A stretch of DNA of 6,620 nt from Cytophagales bacterium (GTDB lineage: Bacteria; Bacteroidota; Bacteroidia; Cytophagales; Cyclobacteriaceae): assembly GCA_003504855.1 (NCBI GenBank), contig DNZD01000017.1, positions 1 through 6,620 on the forward strand. The letters run 5' to 3'. The position numbers and the translations under genes are program-made. The notes under the pieces were generated by a model that did not search any database, was not told where the DNA came from, and was given only the letters and a program-made list of their open reading frames with translations. This document shows positions 5,787 through 6,620 of this stretch, in pieces (the stretch's first letter is position 1; each line of letters opens with the position of its first letter).

Positions 5787-5819
5787 CCTAAAATTGATCC
5801 TCCCCAACGCAATAACCAA

Positions 5820-6452
5820 ATGCCGCTGATAAAAACCGTTTGGCTGGGAATAGATAGCGCAGTCGCACTGTGGCGAATTGAAGAGCCGGAAGAACAACTG
5901 GCATTCTTTGCCTTGGAGAGCTGTCCTGAAGATATTATTCACCCACCCAAGCGGCTGGAATGGCTTGCGGCGAGGGCACTTATTGCCCAATTGGTGCAGG
6001 ATATCGGTCTTGAATATACAGGACTCCGGAAAGATGAATTTGGCAAACCATTCCTGAAAGGACTACCGCACCAGGTGGCACTCACCCACTCATTTCCTTA
6101 CGTGGCAGTGCAAATTGATCCGCATCAGTCTGTGGGCATTGACCTGGAGCAACCCAAGGAAAAACTCCGCACCATCGCACCGCGGATGTTTTCTCAGGTG
6201 GAAACGGAAGACGCCGCCAACAACCTGACCAAATTGTGCATTTATTGGTGTGCTAAAGAAGCCCTGTATAAGCTCTATGGCCAACGGAGCCTGTTGTTTA
6301 GCGAGCACCTGAAGGTTGAACCTTTTCTTATGGGCAACCAGGGTAACCTCGCCGGCAGCATCCAGCAAGGTAAAGCTTCACAGCAGGTCAACTTAAAATA
6401 TGAAGTTACCCCGGATTTCGTTTGGGTATATACAAACACAAAACGCGCATGA
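5820..6452 (+). CDS. 4'-phosphopantetheinyl transferase, Sfp superfamily
   Basis: The 210-residue protein transfers 4'-phosphopantetheine from CoA to a serine of carrier proteins (acyl, peptidyl or aryl carrier domains). The signatures are complete: KRLEWLAAR (44-52, CoA-contacting basic residues), FGKPFL (74-79), LTHS (88-91), VGIDLE with metal-binding D108 and E110, and WCAKEALYK (143-151) with E147 and K146. The length is near that of single-domain Sfp-type enzymes. An open frame extends upstream to 5481, but the start is set at ATG 5820: similarity begins there, the extension runs antisense through the WD40 gene, and a promoter match lies at 5779-5786. No carrier protein or synthase gene is in the window, so the substrate is unknown; it may serve fatty acid synthesis or a secondary pathway. 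The stop overlaps the next start by 4 bases (ATGA, 6449-6452). Confidence 0.95.
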   Translation: MPLIKTVWLGIDSAVALWRIEEPEEQLAFFALESCPEDIIHPPKRLEWLAARALIAQLVQDIGLEYTGLRKDEFGKPFLKGLPHQVALTHSFPYVAVQIDPHQSVGIDLEQPKEKLRTIAPRMFSQVETEDAANNLTKLCIYWCAKEALYKLYGQRSLLFSEHLKVEPFLMGNQGNLAGSIQQGKASQQVNLKYEVTPDFVWVYTNTKRA

Positions 6453-6620
6453 ACAAATTTTTACTTTGTATAGTGTTCCTGCTGGCTGCCTTAATAGCTA
6501 AAGGGCAGGAAATTCCCGACGCTTCGCTGGTTCGCAAAAGCGATGGCCAAACCGTTTTGCTTTCCGAATGTCTGGCCTGCACCGGCGTAGTGATTATTTT
6601 CACCAGCCCGGATTGCCCGT
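6449..6620 (+). CDS. Exported thioredoxin-fold (redoxin) protein, cut by the right edge
   Basis: Only the first 57 residues are visible. MNKFLLCIVFLLAALIAKG is a signal peptide with probable cleavage before QEIPD; there is no lipobox cysteine in that region. The following IPDASLVRKSDGQTVLLSE and then GVVIIFTSPDCP match the start of peroxiredoxin/TlpA-type domains, in which the strand VVIIF leads into the active-site cysteine (C56). The FTSxxCP form resembles redoxin-domain proteins of Bacteroidota. An additional CLAC (41-44) sits just before that strand. The product is predicted periplasmic or secreted. It is coupled to the phosphopantetheinyl transferase gene by an ATGA overlap, with no obvious functional link. 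The remainder of the active site and the C-terminal fold lie outside the window. Confidence 0.75.
   Translation, partial: MNKFLLCIVFLLAALIAKGQEIPDASLVRKSDGQTVLLSECLACTGVVIIFTSPDCP

Noticed and set aside
5481..5819. In-frame upstream extension of the phosphopantetheinyl transferase
   Set aside because: It is antisense to the WD40 gene, has low-complexity non-family sequence, and lies upstream of the promoter match at 5779-5786. The family's conserved sequence starts at ATG 5820.
1..6620. Mobile elements, CRISPR repeats, tRNA or rRNA genes, riboswitches
   Set aside because: No terminal repeats, transposase motifs, regularly spaced repeats or RNA-gene signatures were seen. The only repeat of note is the tandem channel gene pair.

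Overview
The window looks like a piece of a Bacteroidota chromosome, probably Cytophagales or Chitinophagales. This placement is an inference. It rests on a DUF7935-like membrane protein, a HesB/IscA-like protein lacking the C-terminal CxC, start codons with little or no Shine-Dalgarno sequence, and two exact matches to the Bacteroidota -7 promoter element TAnnTTTG upstream of genes. No rRNA, tRNA, CRISPR array, insertion sequence or phage gene is visible. The DNA is almost entirely coding. The two largest gene-free gaps are 113 and 59 bases, and both lie between divergent genes.

Layout: (1) 1-1727, plus strand: two tandem genes, the first cut by the left edge, for closely related pentameric ligand-gated ion channel (pLGIC) subunits, joined by an ATGA overlap. 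(2) 3349-1731, minus strand: a three-gene unit of a DUF7935-like membrane-anchored protein, a TIP30/HTATIP2-like short-chain dehydrogenase and D-aminoacyl-tRNA deacylase (dtd), with spacings from a 1-base overlap to 3 bases. (3) 3463-3777, plus strand: a short HesB/IscA-like protein with its own promoter candidate. (4) 5760-3783, minus strand: a seven-bladed WD40 protein, a DivIVA-domain coiled-coil protein and dihydroneopterin aldolase (folB), the last two overlapping by 4 bases. (5) 5820 to the right edge, plus strand: a Sfp-type phosphopantetheinyl transferase overlapping by 4 bases a secreted thioredoxin-fold protein that runs off the window.

Most of the genes are housekeeping types (tRNA proofreading, folate, carrier-protein activation, Fe-S related). 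The most interesting part is the channel pair. Both subunits carry every landmark of the Cys-loop receptor superfamily: the FPFDxQ turn, the pre-M1 arginine, four membrane segments, and an M2 helix that aligns without a gap to GLIC and GABA-A receptors from 0' to 23'. The pore segment is identical in the two proteins although most of its codons differ silently, which points to an old duplication held under strong selection, and possibly to a heteromeric channel. The second notable arrangement is the WD40-DivIVA-folB unit, where a polar scaffold family best known from Gram-positive bacteria sits beside a complete beta-propeller in an apparent Gram-negative.
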